Notes: generated from the sequence alone by a model not told the origin. Positions 8,848 to 17,734 are shown, numbered from the stretch's first letter. The stretch: DNA of 64,000 nt from Agreia bicolorata (GCF_000938265.1 NZ_JYFC01000002.1:651654-715653), one strand, 5' to 3'. Made by a program: numbers and translations.

Positions 8848-10083
8848 GTGACTCAGCCGTTCACCTCTCCTATTGCCGTCGTCCCCTCAGGTGCCCCCGG
8901 GCGACCGTTTCCCTGGGGCGGGCTTCTCGTGCTCGCCTCCGCCGTCTTCCTCTCAGTGACAGCCGAGATGCTGCCGACAGGCCTTCTGCCCGAGATGAGC
9001 AAAGAACTCGGGGTGGGCGAGTCGCAGATCGGCCTTCTCGTATCTGTCTTCGCGTTCGCGGTCGTGCTCACGAGCATCCCGCTGTCGCGCCTCACCCGAA
9101 ACGTGTCTCGGCACCGCCTCATCGTGCTCGTTCTCATCGTGGTCTCGCTGTCGAGCGCGGTCACCGCGATCGCGCCGACCTTCGAGATTCTCGTGGGCGC
9201 CCGCATCGTGGGAGGAATGGCGCACGGACTCTTCTGGGCCGTTATGGGCGCGTACTCGGGATATCTAGTACCCAAAGAGCAGCTCGGGCGGGCTGTCGCC
9301 ATCACCACCGGCGGAGGCACGCTCGCGTTCGTACTCGGTGTTCCTCTCGGCACCGTTCTCGGCCAGGCGATCGGATGGCGCAGCGCCTTCGGAGCGATCG
9401 CTGTTCTCTGCATCATCGGAGCCGCGCTGATGCTCTGGCTGCTGCCCCGGGTCACGCGCCCGGCCAAGTCTGACGCGCTGCCTGAACGGCATCCGTCGGG
9501 CCGTCGCAAGCTGGATGCGACGGTTCCCGCCGTGGCCCTGCTGTGCCTGCTGGCCGCCGTCATCATGATCGGCCACTACTCCTTCTACACCTTCATCGCC
9601 CCTTATCTCACCGGCGAACTCGGTGTCGAATCGAGCCAGGTGGGTCTGCTGCTCGCGATCTTCGGTCTGGCCGGCGCGGGAGGACTTCTGCTCGCCGGCA
9701 CCGTGTTCGGTCGTCGCCCCACTCTCGGCGTTGTCATCGGGGTCGCCGTTACTGCCGTCTCTGTTACCGTCATGGCGGTGTTCGCGGCGAACCCCGTGAT
9801 TGCGATCCCCGCCTTCGTGCTGTGGGGACTCGTCTTCGGAACCCTGCCGCCGCTGCTCGGCGCCCGACTCTTGCACATCGCATCGGTCGACATCCGTGAC
9901 ACCGCCAGCGCGTTCTATTCGACGTCGTTCAACATCGGCATCGGCGGGGGAGCACTCGTCGGAGCAGCCCTGCTCGACGGCTTCGGACTGACGTCGTTGC
10001 CCGTGGCGTATCTCATCACGCTCGGGCTGGCTGGTGTTCTTCTTGTGGCGGGGGAGCTCTACTCGCGCCGCGCTCGCGGCTGA
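8848..10083 (+). CDS. MFS exporter, DHA1 (AraJ-like) family
   Basis: About 411 residues and twelve hydrophobic segments in two halves joined by a polar loop near residue 205. The first helix has the SVTAEMLPTGLLP motif common to the AraJ/YdhP group of drug and sugar efflux proteins, and RIVGGMAHGLFW matches motif C-like sequence of the group. The GTG at 8848 is chosen as start; a TTG at 8830 in frame is possible. Neither has a good ribosome site, and a TAGTTT -10-like element at 8826-8831 argues against a start before it. Substrate unknown. Confidence 0.85.
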   Translation: MTQPFTSPIAVVPSGAPGRPFPWGGLLVLASAVFLSVTAEMLPTGLLPEMSKELGVGESQIGLLVSVFAFAVVLTSIPLSRLTRNVSRHRLIVLVLIVVSLSSAVTAIAPTFEILVGARIVGGMAHGLFWAVMGAYSGYLVPKEQLGRAVAITTGGGTLAFVLGVPLGTVLGQAIGWRSAFGAIAVLCIIGAALMLWLLPRVTRPAKSDALPERHPSGRRKLDATVPAVALLCLLAAVIMIGHYSFYTFIAPYLTGELGVESSQVGLLLAIFGLAGAGGLLLAGTVFGRRPTLGVVIGVAVTAVSVTVMAVFAANPVIAIPAFVLWGLVFGTLPPLLGARLLHIASVDIRDTASAFYSTSFNIGIGGGALVGAALLDGFGLTSLPVAYLITLGLAGVLLVAGELYSRRARG

Positions 10084-10094
10084 CTCGGCTCGTT

Positions 10095-10109
10095 CCCTGA
10101 GACTCAGGG
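10095..10109. repeat. short hairpin, fragment of a REP-like element
   Basis: CCCTGA and TCAGGG arms with a three-base loop between convergent genes. The surrounding 15 bases (10087-10101) are identical to part of the larger palindrome at 51717-51751, so this looks like a decayed copy that may still act as a weak terminator. Confidence 0.45.
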
Positions 10110-10123
10110 CAGCAAACGCGCGA

Positions 10124-12040
10124 TCATAGAACGTTGTACGTGATCCACGTTGTGATGCCGAACCGAGAGGTGTTGGGGTCGAAGTAGCGCATTCCGACCC
10201 GTGTCTCACCGGATTGGTCAGCCGTGAACGATCCGGTCCACGATCCGGCCGGGTTGCCGATTTCTCCGAGCACGTGGATGTCTGGGCGCACCACGATTTC
10301 GCCGTCGATGTCCCTCAGCCTCTGAAAGCTCTTGCCGTCTGCCCCGGTGACCGTCAGGTCGTAGGGCTGGCCCAGGGGAATGCCCTGACCGTTCGGCGCG
10401 GGATCGTCGATAGAAGGACCGTTGAGCACGGTCAGATGGTGGGTCATGGCGGAGTCTGAGACCGCACCGCCGGTCGTGGTCTGTCGAACGTATGCATCCC
10501 TGCCCTCGGGTGCTCCCGTGATCGAGGAGCCGAAGTCGTTTATGGTCCACGACCCTGTTGTGCCAGCGACGGTGGATGCGAGCACATTATTCGCAGAGTC
10601 GACGATGTCGACGGTGGCACCCGGTTCTGCCGTGCCCGAATACTGCGGGAATGTCAGTAGATCGTCGTTCTGAACAAAGCTCGTAACGGTCGGAGCAAGG
10701 GGATCCTGCGGGTCGACCGGTGGGGTCGTTGGTTCGACCGGCGGCTGGGACGGCTCGACCGGCGGGGACGTTGGAACGGGCGTTTTCTCGGGTTCGGCTG
10801 GTTCCGTGGGCGGTGTCGGTTTAGTGGGTGTGGCCGGAGGCTGCGGTTGCTCTGGAGGGGATGTCGGCTCTGTCGTCGGTGCTGGTGCTGGTGCTGGTGC
10901 TGGTGCCGGTGCCGGTGCCGTGGTCTGCTGAGGCTTGACCGCGGGGGGAGCGGCTACCGTGGCGGAGTCGTCGTCGGACGACGCGTCGCTCGAGGTGGCG
11001 GTTGTGCTCGCGGGTGCGTTCCACAGCCCGGGACCGAGGGTCACAGCAGCGACGACCGTGGCCGCCAGTGCCAGCGCGCCGACGACGCCACCGACGACGA
11101 CGGCGGCGCCGAGTGCCGTGCCGCCACCGGAGGACGAGGACGACGAGGATGTGCCGCTGTTCGGCGCGACAGCGTTTGACGATCCTCCGACGACGTTTCT
11201 GGGAAGTTCAGCAGCGGCAGCCATGCCGCCCGCTGCCCCGCTGCCCGCCTGGGTCCAGGACAGGAATCCGGCTGCCCCTGACACGCCGGCAGCCAGGGGA
11301 AGAAGGACGAGGGCGAGGCGCGATCCGACCTGGCGGGCCTCGTCGGCGACGATCGAGCATGATGTGCAGCCGCTGAGGTGCTCGCGTACGCGCTTCGATT
11401 CTCGCGCGCCGAGAGTGCCGCGGGTGAATGAACCGAGACGCTCGATGGCCACGGCGCATTCGGGGTCGGTCGTGCGCTGGAGGTGGGCCTGGATCCAGGC
11501 TTGTCTTAGGCCTTCGCGCGCGCGATATGCCAGCGCGGAAACGGCATTGGCCTTCATGCCGAGGAGAGGGGCGATCTCCGCCGAGGTGAGCTGCTCGACC
11601 TCGCTGTACCAGAGGGTTTCCTGCCAGCGAGTGGGCAGGCTGCGGAACGCGTTCACGGTGAGACTCTTGTCGAGTGCGGCGAGCGATGCGTCTTCTTCTG
11701 TCGACGGATCGGCGATGAGATCGAGATCTTCACTGGCGTCGGCGTTCTTGGCCCTGGCCCACTGCATCGACACGTTCCGGATCGTGGTGAACAGATAGGG
11801 GCGGAATGCCGCGGTTGGGCCCCCACCCGCCGAGATGGCCTGGAACACTCGGGCGAATGCCTCGGAGAGGAGATCGTCGGCATCGAAGCGGTGACTTCGA
11901 GCCACGGCGCGGCCGGCGCGGGAGTGACGGACCCACAACTCGCCGAACGCGGCCGAGTTGCCTTCGCGGGTGTACTCGACCAGCTCCATGTCTGATGCGT
12001 CGCCGAGCGACCGGGAATGCGGATCGAGGTGGGCGGCCAT
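10124..12040 (-). CDS. ECF sigma factor fused to anti-sigma zinc finger, membrane segments and Ig-like C-terminal domains
   Basis: 638 residues from the ATG at 12040, which has AAGGAG ten bases upstream; an in-frame GTG nine bases earlier sits too close to it. Residues about 20-100 form sigma region 2 (DDLLSEAFARVFQ) and 130-185 region 4 (SAEIAPLLGMKANAVSALAYRAREGLR). Next comes a zinc-binding anti-sigma motif HLSGCTSC near 221, a hydrophobic segment at about 242-260, a Ser/Gly linker, a second hydrophobic segment at about 310-335, a Pro/Ala/Thr-rich spacer with a PA repeat (about 374-445), and two beta-rich repeats to the end. It thus joins a transcription factor, its brake and a probable sensor in one chain, as in some actinobacterial ECF groups with large C-terminal extensions. 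How the sigma part would be released is not shown. Confidence 0.85.
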   Translation of the reverse strand: MAAHLDPHSRSLGDASDMELVEYTREGNSAAFGELWVRHSRAGRAVARSHRFDADDLLSEAFARVFQAISAGGGPTAAFRPYLFTTIRNVSMQWARAKNADASEDLDLIADPSTEEDASLAALDKSLTVNAFRSLPTRWQETLWYSEVEQLTSAEIAPLLGMKANAVSALAYRAREGLRQAWIQAHLQRTTDPECAVAIERLGSFTRGTLGARESKRVREHLSGCTSCSIVADEARQVGSRLALVLLPLAAGVSGAAGFLSWTQAGSGAAGGMAAAAELPRNVVGGSSNAVAPNSGTSSSSSSSGGGTALGAAVVVGGVVGALALAATVVAAVTLGPGLWNAPASTTATSSDASSDDDSATVAAPPAVKPQQTTAPAPAPAPAPAPAPTTEPTSPPEQPQPPATPTKPTPPTEPAEPEKTPVPTSPPVEPSQPPVEPTTPPVDPQDPLAPTVTSFVQNDDLLTFPQYSGTAEPGATVDIVDSANNVLASTVAGTTGSWTINDFGSSITGAPEGRDAYVRQTTTGGAVSDSAMTHHLTVLNGPSIDDPAPNGQGIPLGQPYDLTVTGADGKSFQRLRDIDGEIVVRPDIHVLGEIGNPAGSWTGSFTADQSGETRVGMRYFDPNTSRFGITTWITYNVL

Positions 12041-12189
12041 CAGGCGCACACTCCTTTTTTCAAGGGGAATAGGACGAATACTGCAGGGGTCCCCATTCCC
12101 CCCTCACGCGTTAAAGACACGCGAGGGCGACGTCTATGACGCCACTTGTACCAGAAATCTTAGTGGATGGCTGTTGTAGGCTTCTTTCT

Positions 12190-12300
12190 GTCGCAACTGG
12201 CGTTCAGATGGTCACCATCGGGAAGCGACTGACACGAATTCGGCCGCGCGCCTGGGTCGATCCGGATACTGCTTCACCCCGTCGTTCGCGCGGCGGCATC
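12190..12300 (+). ncRNA. ZTP (pfl-type) riboswitch upstream of glyA-folD
   Basis: The leader contains, in order, the conserved ACTGGCG box (12196-12202), a perfect 5-bp hairpin GATGG-TCA-CCATC (12207-12219), GGGAAGCG (12220-12227) and, after a short linker, CGCGCCTGGGTC (12247-12258). This matches the layout of ZTP/ZMP riboswitches, which sense a purine intermediate that builds up when 10-formyl-THF is short and typically turn on glyA, folD and purH. The octamer GCCGCGCG (12243-12250) within the aptamer is exactly complementary to CGCGCGGC at 12287-12294, followed by a T-rich run, which gives a plausible switching hairpin. Confidence 0.75.
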
Positions 12301-12332
12301 TTTCCGTTTCTGTCATTTTTTAGGAGCCAGCC

Positions 12333-13616
12333 TTGCCTGATCACACGTCTTCCTCATTCAACGAGCCCCTCGAAACAGTCGATCCTGAGATCTACGCCGT
12401 TCTCGAGAAAGAACTCGGTCGCCAGCGCGACACGCTCGAGATGATCGCCAGCGAAAACTTCGTTCCGCGTGCCGTGCTGCAGTCGCAGGGATCGGTTCTC
12501 ACGAACAAGTACGCGGAGGGGTACCCGGGGCGCCGCTACTACGGCGGCTGCGAATTCGTCGACATCGCGGAAGAACTGGCCATCGCTCGGGCGAAGAGCC
12601 TCTTCGGCGCCGAGTACGCCAACGTGCAGCCGCACTCCGGCGCCACGGCCAACGCGGCCGTTCTCTCCGCGATCGCCACTCCGGGTGACACCATCCTCGG
12701 ACTCGAGCTGAGCCACGGTGGGCACCTCACCCACGGCATGAAGCTCAACTTCTCCGGCAAGCTCTACAACGCGGTCTCGTACGGAGTTGACCCCGAGACG
12801 TTCCTCGTCGACATGAACGTGGTGCGCGACAAGGCCCTCGAGCACCGCCCTCAGGTCATCATCGCGGGATGGTCGGCGTACCCCCGTCACCTCGACTTCG
12901 CGGCGTTCCGGGCCATCGCCGACGAGGTGGGCGCCAAGCTGTGGGTCGACATGGCGCACTTCGCCGGGCTGGTCGCTGCGGGCCTTCACCCGTCGCCCGT
13001 GCCCTTCGCCGATGTCGTGTCGTCGACCGTGCACAAGACCATCGGCGGCCCCCGCTCTGGCTTCATCGTCAGCCGCGATACAGAGTTGGCCAAGAAGCTC
13101 AACTCGAACGTCTTCCCCGGACAGCAGGGCGGGCCGCTGATGCACGTCATCGCGGCCAAGGCGACCGCGTTCAAGCTGGCTGCCGAGCCCGAGTTCCGTG
13201 ACCGCCAGCAGCGCACGATCAACGGCGCGCGCATTCTCGCCGAGCGGCTCACTGCCGAAGACTCGCGCGCCGGCGGTCTCGACGTTCTTACGGGTGGAAC
13301 CGAGGTGCACCTCGTGCTCGCCGATCTGCGAAACTCGCCCCTCGACGGGCAGCAGGCCGAAGACGTGCTGCACGAGGTGGGCATCACGGTCAACCGCAAC
13401 TCCGTGCCGTTCGATCCTCGCCCCCCGATGGTGACCTCCGGGCTGCGCATCGGAACGCCCGCACTTGCGACCCGTGGATTCGGAGACGTCGAGTTCACCG
13501 AGGTTGCCGACATCATCGCCGCCGCGCTCAAGCCCGGTGCCGACACGGCTGGCCTGCGCACCCGCGTCTCCGCGCTGGCCCAGGCGTTCCCCCTCTACCC
13601 GGGACTCGTTCAGTGA
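12333..13616 (+). CDS. glyA: serine hydroxymethyltransferase
   Basis: 427-residue PLP enzyme converting serine and THF to glycine and 5,10-methylene-THF. The N-terminal SHMT segment with IASENFV is seen near residue 39; the PLP lysine is K235 in SSTVHKT, and GGPRSG follows. Length is normal. The TTG start is supported by TAGGAG at 12321-12326, six bases upstream. It is the first gene after the ZTP-type riboswitch and overlaps folD by four bases (GTGA), so both one-carbon enzymes share expression control. Confidence 0.95.
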   Translation: MPDHTSSSFNEPLETVDPEIYAVLEKELGRQRDTLEMIASENFVPRAVLQSQGSVLTNKYAEGYPGRRYYGGCEFVDIAEELAIARAKSLFGAEYANVQPHSGATANAAVLSAIATPGDTILGLELSHGGHLTHGMKLNFSGKLYNAVSYGVDPETFLVDMNVVRDKALEHRPQVIIAGWSAYPRHLDFAAFRAIADEVGAKLWVDMAHFAGLVAAGLHPSPVPFADVVSSTVHKTIGGPRSGFIVSRDTELAKKLNSNVFPGQQGGPLMHVIAAKATAFKLAAEPEFRDRQQRTINGARILAERLTAEDSRAGGLDVLTGGTEVHLVLADLRNSPLDGQQAEDVLHEVGITVNRNSVPFDPRPPMVTSGLRIGTPALATRGFGDVEFTEVADIIAAALKPGADTAGLRTRVSALAQAFPLYPGLVQ

Positions 13617-14497
13617 CGGCCGTCGTCCTCGACGGCGTCGCCACGGCGTCGGCGATCAAGGCGGAGCTCGCCGAGCGTGTCGTTGAACTGAAGAAGCAGG
13701 GTATCCACCCGGGCCTCGGAACGCTTCTGGTCGGCGACGACCCCGCATCCCGTTCGTACGTTGCGGGCAAGCACCGCGACTGCGCCGAGGTCGGCATCGA
13801 GTCGATCCGAGTCGATCTGCCGGCCACGGCGAGCGAGCAAGACGTACGAGACGCCATCGTGGCGCTGAACGCCGATCCTCGCGTTACGGGCTACATCGTG
13901 CAGCTTCCCCTGCCGAACGGCATCGACGAGAACGCCATGCTCGAGCTCATCGATCCGGCGAAGGACGCCGATGGCCTGCACCCGACGAACCTCGGGCGTC
14001 TGGTGCTCACGGTCGATCCCGCGTCGAGCTCCGGCCGCCCCGCCCCGCTTCCGTGCACGCCCGCGGGAATCGTGGAGATTCTGCGTCGCTATGACATTCC
14101 GCTGAGCGGTCAGCACGTGGTGATCGTCGGCCGCGGACTCACTGTCGGCCGGCCTCTGGGGCTGCTGCTCACCCGCAAGGGCATCGACGCAACCGTGACG
14201 CTCACGCACTCACGCACGCGTGATCTCGAAGCCGAGGTGCGTCGCGCCGACGTCGTGGTCGCGGCGGTCGGAGTTCCCGGTCTCATCAAGGCCGAATGGA
14301 TCAAGCCCGGTGCAGCCGTGCTCGACGTGGGCATCAGCCGGGTCGTCGACGCCGAGACCGGCAAGGCCAGGTTGAAGGGCGACGTCGATCCCGGTGTGGC
14401 GGATGTCGCCGGCTTCCTGTCGCCGGTTCCCGGTGGCGTGGGGCCCATGACTCGGGCTCTGCTGGTACAGAACGTGGTCGACGCCGCGACGCCGTAG
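13613..14497 (+). CDS. folD: bifunctional methylene-THF dehydrogenase/methenyl-THF cyclohydrolase
   Basis: 294 residues interconverting 5,10-methylene-THF, methenyl-THF and 10-formyl-THF. The catalytic Lys is K53 in [21 protein letters not shown] precedes the nucleotide-binding segment [14 protein letters not shown], where the more usual form is GRSxxVGxP. The C-terminal [10 protein letters not shown] motif is intact. The GTG start overlaps the glyA stop. Together with glyA it forms the route from serine to formyl-THF, the pool that the upstream ZTP riboswitch is expected to monitor. Confidence 0.94.
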   Translation: MTAVVLDGVATASAIKAELAERVVELKKQGIHPGLGTLLVGDDPASRSYVAGKHRDCAEVGIESIRVDLPATASEQDVRDAIVALNADPRVTGYIVQLPLPNGIDENAMLELIDPAKDADGLHPTNLGRLVLTVDPASSSGRPAPLPCTPAGIVEILRRYDIPLSGQHVVIVGRGLTVGRPLGLLLTRKGIDATVTLTHSRTRDLEAEVRRADVVVAAVGVPGLIKAEWIKPGAAVLDVGISRVVDAETGKARLKGDVDPGVADVAGFLSPVPGGVGPMTRALLVQNVVDAATP

Positions 14498-14539
14498 TCG
14501 AGGCGCGAGAGCACGACCCCACCAAAGAAGGAGGAACGC

Positions 14540-14677
14540 ATGACGCACGAACATCCCAAGCCTCACGATCCGGGCAAGAAGACGGTCGACGAGAAAGTGG
14601 ACGCCGTTCTCGAGGAGATCGAAGAGTCGTTCCCGACCGACCCTGAACCCACCGACGGGCCGGCGCCCGCCGCCTGA
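14540..14677 (+). CDS. 45-residue acidic protein of unknown function
   Basis: A short reading frame with a very good AAGGAGG ribosome site five bases before the ATG, 42 bases after folD and before a strong hairpin, so it is probably the last gene of the glyA-folD operon. The peptide starts MTHEHPKPHD, has a central predicted helix rich in Glu and Val (VDEKVDAVLEEIEESF) and ends in a Pro/Ala tail. No membrane segment or known domain. The ribosome site and operon position are the case for it being real. Confidence 0.65.
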   Translation: MTHEHPKPHDPGKKTVDEKVDAVLEEIEESFPTDPEPTDGPAPAA

Positions 14678-14685
14678 CCCGGCAT

Positions 14686-14727
14686 GTCGCCCGGCCCTCG
14701 GCATCCGGATGCCCGGGGTCGGGCGAC
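14686..14727 (+). terminator. hairpin terminator after the glyA operon
   Basis: Perfect 8-bp arms GTCGCCCG and CGGGCGAC enclose a further internal stem (GGCATCCGGATGCC). There is no T-run, which is common for actinobacterial terminators. It ends just before the promoter of the aldose epimerase gene. Confidence 0.65.
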
Positions 14728-14743
14728 ACCGTAGGCTTGTGTC

Positions 14744-15661
14744 GTGAGAGCAGCGACAGGCACCCAGTTTTCCGTGGAATTCGGCGATTCCCGAGCAACC
14801 ATCACCGAGTTGGCGGCGGGCCTTCGCGGCCTTGTGCTGGGCGGCGTCGAGATCGTTCGGGAGTACCCCGAGCAGTCGTTGCCACCCATGGGGCAGGGCA
14901 TGGTTCTCGTGCCCTGGCCCAATCGCATCGCCCAGGGCGCTTGGGTGCTCGACGGCGTCACACAGCAGCTCGACATCACCGAACCCTCGACCGGAAACGC
15001 CACTCATGGTCTGCTGCGCAACACGGCTTACACGGTCGCCGAAGAGGGGGAGGGCTTTCTGACGCTGAACGCCCGCGTCTTCCCTCAACACGGCTATCCG
15101 TTCCTCCTCGACACGTCCGTGAGCTACGAGCTCAGCGAAGCAGGACTCACCGTGACGCACGCCATCACCAATGAGTCAGATGCGCCGGCGCCGGTGGCGG
15201 TCGGTGCGCACCCGTACTTCGTCATCGGATCGATCCCGACCGAAGACCTGATGCTCACCATCGCGGCCGACACGGTCTACGAATACGATGACGCGTTCAT
15301 TCCGACCGCCGAGGTTCAGGTCGAGGATGCCGGACTGGATCTGCGCGCCGGTCGACGTCTGGCTGACGTCGACCTCAACCACGCGTTCGGCTCGTTGACG
15401 GGAACGGGTGGACAGAACATTCACTCCCTCGTGTCGCCCGACGGCCAGCGGGTCGAACTGTGGACCGATTCGAACTTCGCCTACGTTCAGGCTTACAATC
15501 CCCGCCAGTTCCCTTTCGAGACGGGAACGGGGATGGCCATCGCGCTGGAACCGATGACCGCTCCGGCCAATGCGTTCAACACGGGCGAGGGCCTTCGCTG
15601 GCTCGAGCCCGGAGCGTCATGGATGCTCAGCTGGGGCGTGCGCTACCGCCCCGCTTCGTAA
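14744..15661 (+). CDS. aldose 1-epimerase family protein
   Basis: 305 residues of the galactose mutarotase fold. The substrate-binding NATHGLLRN segment is near residue 85 and the second catalytic-site motif VGAHPYF near 154; both histidines are present. The protein should interconvert alpha and beta anomers of a hexose or hexose-6-phosphate; the exact sugar is open. The GTG start lies 6 bases after a TAGGCT -10-like element (14732-14737) with no ribosome site, so the message is probably leaderless. Confidence 0.88.
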   Translation: MRAATGTQFSVEFGDSRATITELAAGLRGLVLGGVEIVREYPEQSLPPMGQGMVLVPWPNRIAQGAWVLDGVTQQLDITEPSTGNATHGLLRNTAYTVAEEGEGFLTLNARVFPQHGYPFLLDTSVSYELSEAGLTVTHAITNESDAPAPVAVGAHPYFVIGSIPTEDLMLTIAADTVYEYDDAFIPTAEVQVEDAGLDLRAGRRLADVDLNHAFGSLTGTGGQNIHSLVSPDGQRVELWTDSNFAYVQAYNPRQFPFETGTGMAIALEPMTAPANAFNTGEGLRWLEPGASWMLSWGVRYRPAS

Positions 15662-15764
15662 CGCGGCGCCCGTAGCGGGTGGCGGAGGCTCCGTAAACCC
15701 CTTGTTGGGGGTGATCGCCGCGCCTAGCCTGAAGACATCAAGCAACTCTGAAAGGAGTGGATTT

Positions 15765-16022
15765 ATGTCTCTCGTCATCGACAGCACGCCGTCGGCGCCG
15801 ACGGCCTCCGACTCCGTCGCAACAGAAGGTGCCACGACGCATCTCCGTTGGCAACTCGTCTTCGACGGGGTGTGGCTCGCCCGTCGAGACGGACGATTCG
15901 CCGGAATGGTACAGGGCCTGCCTGGCCACCCCGCAAAACTCACGGATGCCTGCGGCTATCTCTGCGGTCTCTATAGATCCGTCGACGACGCGAAAGGCGC
16001 ACTGCTCGCCCTCTCGCGATAG
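15765..16022 (+). CDS. 85-residue protein of unknown function
   Basis: Starts at an ATG seven bases after AAAGGAG (15751-15757). The sequence begins MSLVIDSTPS and has a compact second half (WQLVFDGVWLARRDGRFAGMV followed by a helical ACGYLCGLYRSVDDAKGALLAL segment), which suggests a small folded domain. No signal peptide, membrane segment or recognised family. It stands alone between the epimerase gene and the next small gene. Confidence 0.6.
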   Translation: MSLVIDSTPSAPTASDSVATEGATTHLRWQLVFDGVWLARRDGRFAGMVQGLPGHPAKLTDACGYLCGLYRSVDDAKGALLALSR

Positions 16023-16111
16023 TCGAGCACTCGGATCGCATTGCACAGATGGTTCTGAATTGGCAACCCTGAAAATTAGGCATTTCCAGCGACTACCTTG
16101 GTAGGAGAGCT

Positions 16112-16141
16112 CACGTGGAATTGGATCCGCGTGGGCCTTTT
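16112..16141 (+). terminator. possible weak terminator hairpin
   Basis: CACGTGG and CCGCGTG arms (one G-T pair) around an eight-base loop, then GGCCTTTT. It lies 90 bases after the 85-residue gene and 24 bases before the next start, so it could instead be a leader element. Confidence 0.35.
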
Positions 16142-16164
16142 GTCAGGAACGGACGTTTTTTCAC

Positions 16165-16488
16165 ATGGGCAGACTGATCTACGGCACCGGAGACACCGAC
16201 GTCGAGTTCGAGGATCGGCTGCTCGCCCACCTCAAAGTGGTGATTTCGACCAAGCTGCGGCGCAATGAGGCATTTATGCTGTCGTGGGAGCACGGAACCG
16301 AAGAAGGCAGCGGTCGCAGCACCATCTGGATCCACCCGTCGATTCCCCTCCACTTCCGCTTCTACGGCAACAAGGCGCCGGCGCTCAACCGCGTCTGGAT
16401 TGAGGATCTGATGCTCGCTGCCAACAGCACAGGTGGCCTCAGACCGGTTCCGGAGCCCGACGAACACGCCGAGCCCGGCGCCTCATAG
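16165..16488 (+). CDS. small DUF7882-like protein
   Basis: 107 residues opening with MGRLIYG and followed by a D-VEFEDRLLAHLKVVI stretch, LRRNEAFMLSWEHG and IWIHPSIPLHFRFYG. This layout recurs in a small protein family common in Microbacteriaceae, sometimes mislabelled as ATP-dependent DNA ligase; no ligase motif (KxDG) is present here. The fold looks like a compact alpha/beta domain with a Pro/Glu tail. Function unknown. No clear ribosome site precedes the ATG. Its end overlaps the end of the convergent EI24 gene by six bases. Confidence 0.65.
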   Translation: MGRLIYGTGDTDVEFEDRLLAHLKVVISTKLRRNEAFMLSWEHGTEEGSGRSTIWIHPSIPLHFRFYGNKAPALNRVWIEDLMLAANSTGGLRPVPEPDEHAEPGAS

Positions 16489-17274
16489 AACGGCGACGCC
16501 AGGCGTGTCGTCTTCTGCGAGCGCCTGACGTGAGAGCAGCGCTCCTCCGGCGACCGCAGCGGGCATAACGAAGACGGCGCCGAGCGGAATAAGGAACACG
16601 AGATAGCTCGCCACCCCGAAGCCGAGAGCGGTCGGCCTCATGGCGGCCAGTGCCTGTCGTCGCTGACGTAGCGAGCGACCCCGCGCGTCGAAGGCCTTGC
16701 CCGTCAGCTCCACGGCGAGGAACCATCCGGCGATCGCCGCGCCCAGCACCGGAACGACTGTCTGGCCCACGACGGGTATGAATCCCAGGGTGAAAAGGCA
16801 GATCCCCAGGAGGGCGGTGGCGAGCAGGATGCGCAGTGCATCGACGACGCCACGCAAGACAGACGGCCAGAACGCCGTCTCCACCTCGTTGCGGATGCCG
16901 CCCAGCCGGTTCTCGACGCTTCGCCAGATCTTCTCGTAGAACGGGTCTCCGACGGCAAGAGTGATGGCCGTATAGGTGTAGACGACAAGGAGGGCGCCGA
17001 GAGCGAGGAAGGCGATGACGGCGGTCACGCGCAACGTCGTTCGCCAGCCCTCGTCCCACTCGTCGGCGAACGGCGTCGCCCACTCGGCCAGTGTCGGAGC
17101 GTTGATGAACAGCACGATGAGCACAGCGGCATAGACGACAGCGACGATGAGGGCGGGCAGAGCCCCGAAGAGCATGAGTCGCGGATCGCTTCCCCACATC
17201 TTCAATCCACGGCCGAGGTACGCGACGCCGTCGAAGAACTGGCGTGTGACACTTCGAGCAGATGATGGCGACAT
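16483..17274 (-). CDS. EI24 domain (CysZ-like) membrane protein
   Basis: 263 residues with four to six predicted membrane helices and the EI24/CysZ hallmark segments: VAYLGRGLKMW near the N-terminus, DPFYEKI after the second helix pair, and a long amphipathic region before a hydrophobic PVVGQTVVPVLGA stretch. Bacterial CysZ relatives move sulfate, but actinobacterial members of this family are uncharacterised, so I name only the domain. It is monocistronic by position: it faces the DUF7882-like gene and diverges from the next plus-strand gene. Confidence 0.8.
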   Translation of the reverse strand: MSPSSARSVTRQFFDGVAYLGRGLKMWGSDPRLMLFGALPALIVAVVYAAVLIVLFINAPTLAEWATPFADEWDEGWRTTLRVTAVIAFLALGALLVVYTYTAITLAVGDPFYEKIWRSVENRLGGIRNEVETAFWPSVLRGVVDALRILLATALLGICLFTLGFIPVVGQTVVPVLGAAIAGWFLAVELTGKAFDARGRSLRQRRQALAAMRPTALGFGVASYLVFLIPLGAVFVMPAAVAGGALLSRQALAEDDTPGVAVL

Positions 17275-17388
17275 GGGTCTTCATCGTACGGGCGCCGCTG
17301 AAGCGAACAAAGCGCGGCGCTGTTACCTCAGGAGGAGAGTTGCCACAATGCCCGGGTCGAGGGCATCGCAATGCGTAACCCTTGAAAC

Positions 17389-17718
17389 ATGAAAAGGATG
17401 AGCTACGCGGGTGGGACGTTCGTCACGAGCGACGAGGTGGCAGACGCTCTTGTGCATTTCTCGGCAACTGTCCCGCGCAATCGTCGCAATCAGGTGGTGC
17501 TGGTGCCCGGCTTCGACGCAGACGGCATGCCGACCCCGGTGGCGCTGGTTCTGGGGCCGAGCAGCCAGATAATGAGTCAGCATGAGGCCGTTTCGTACGC
17601 TGAGCCCGAAACGCAGGGAGTTGCCGAGCGGGTGCGTGAGCAGGCGCAATCGCACGAGAACATTGCGCGCATCGACAGCGGTCATGGCAGAGCGAACCTC
17701 GACTACGACGTGTTCTGA
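17389..17718 (+). CDS. conserved small protein, unknown function
   Basis: 109 residues: SYAGGTFVTSDEVADALVHF, a hydrophobic strand NQVVLVPGFD, PVALVLGPSSQ and a long polar C-terminus ending LDYDVF. The repeated beta strand-turn pattern suggests a small soluble domain. No family recognised. Two close Met codons (1 and 4) are possible starts and neither has a ribosome site, so the precise start is uncertain. It stands alone between a divergent and a convergent neighbour. Confidence 0.6.
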   Translation: MKRMSYAGGTFVTSDEVADALVHFSATVPRNRRNQVVLVPGFDADGMPTPVALVLGPSSQIMSQHEAVSYAEPETQGVAERVREQAQSHENIARIDSGHGRANLDYDVF

Positions 17719-17734
17719 GTAGCCGGAGACCGGA

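Noticed and set aside
10860..10925. Possible CRISPR or satellite repeat (GGTGCT/GGTGCC array)
   Set aside because: It is a codon repeat for Pro-Ala in a coding sequence; no spacers.
10847..11179. Cys/Trp/Arg-repeat protein on the plus strand at about 10.85-11.2 kb
   Set aside because: The repeats are the antisense of the Pro/Ala stalk of the sigma fusion protein.
12354..13373. Long minus-strand frame opposite glyA (and similar long frames opposite icd, ppk1, purU and senX3)
   Set aside because: Mirror frames typical of high-GC DNA; the opposite strand encodes well-conserved enzymes.
16165..16488. ATP-dependent DNA ligase, a label often attached to this small family
   Set aside because: 107 residues with no KxDG or nucleotidyltransferase motif.
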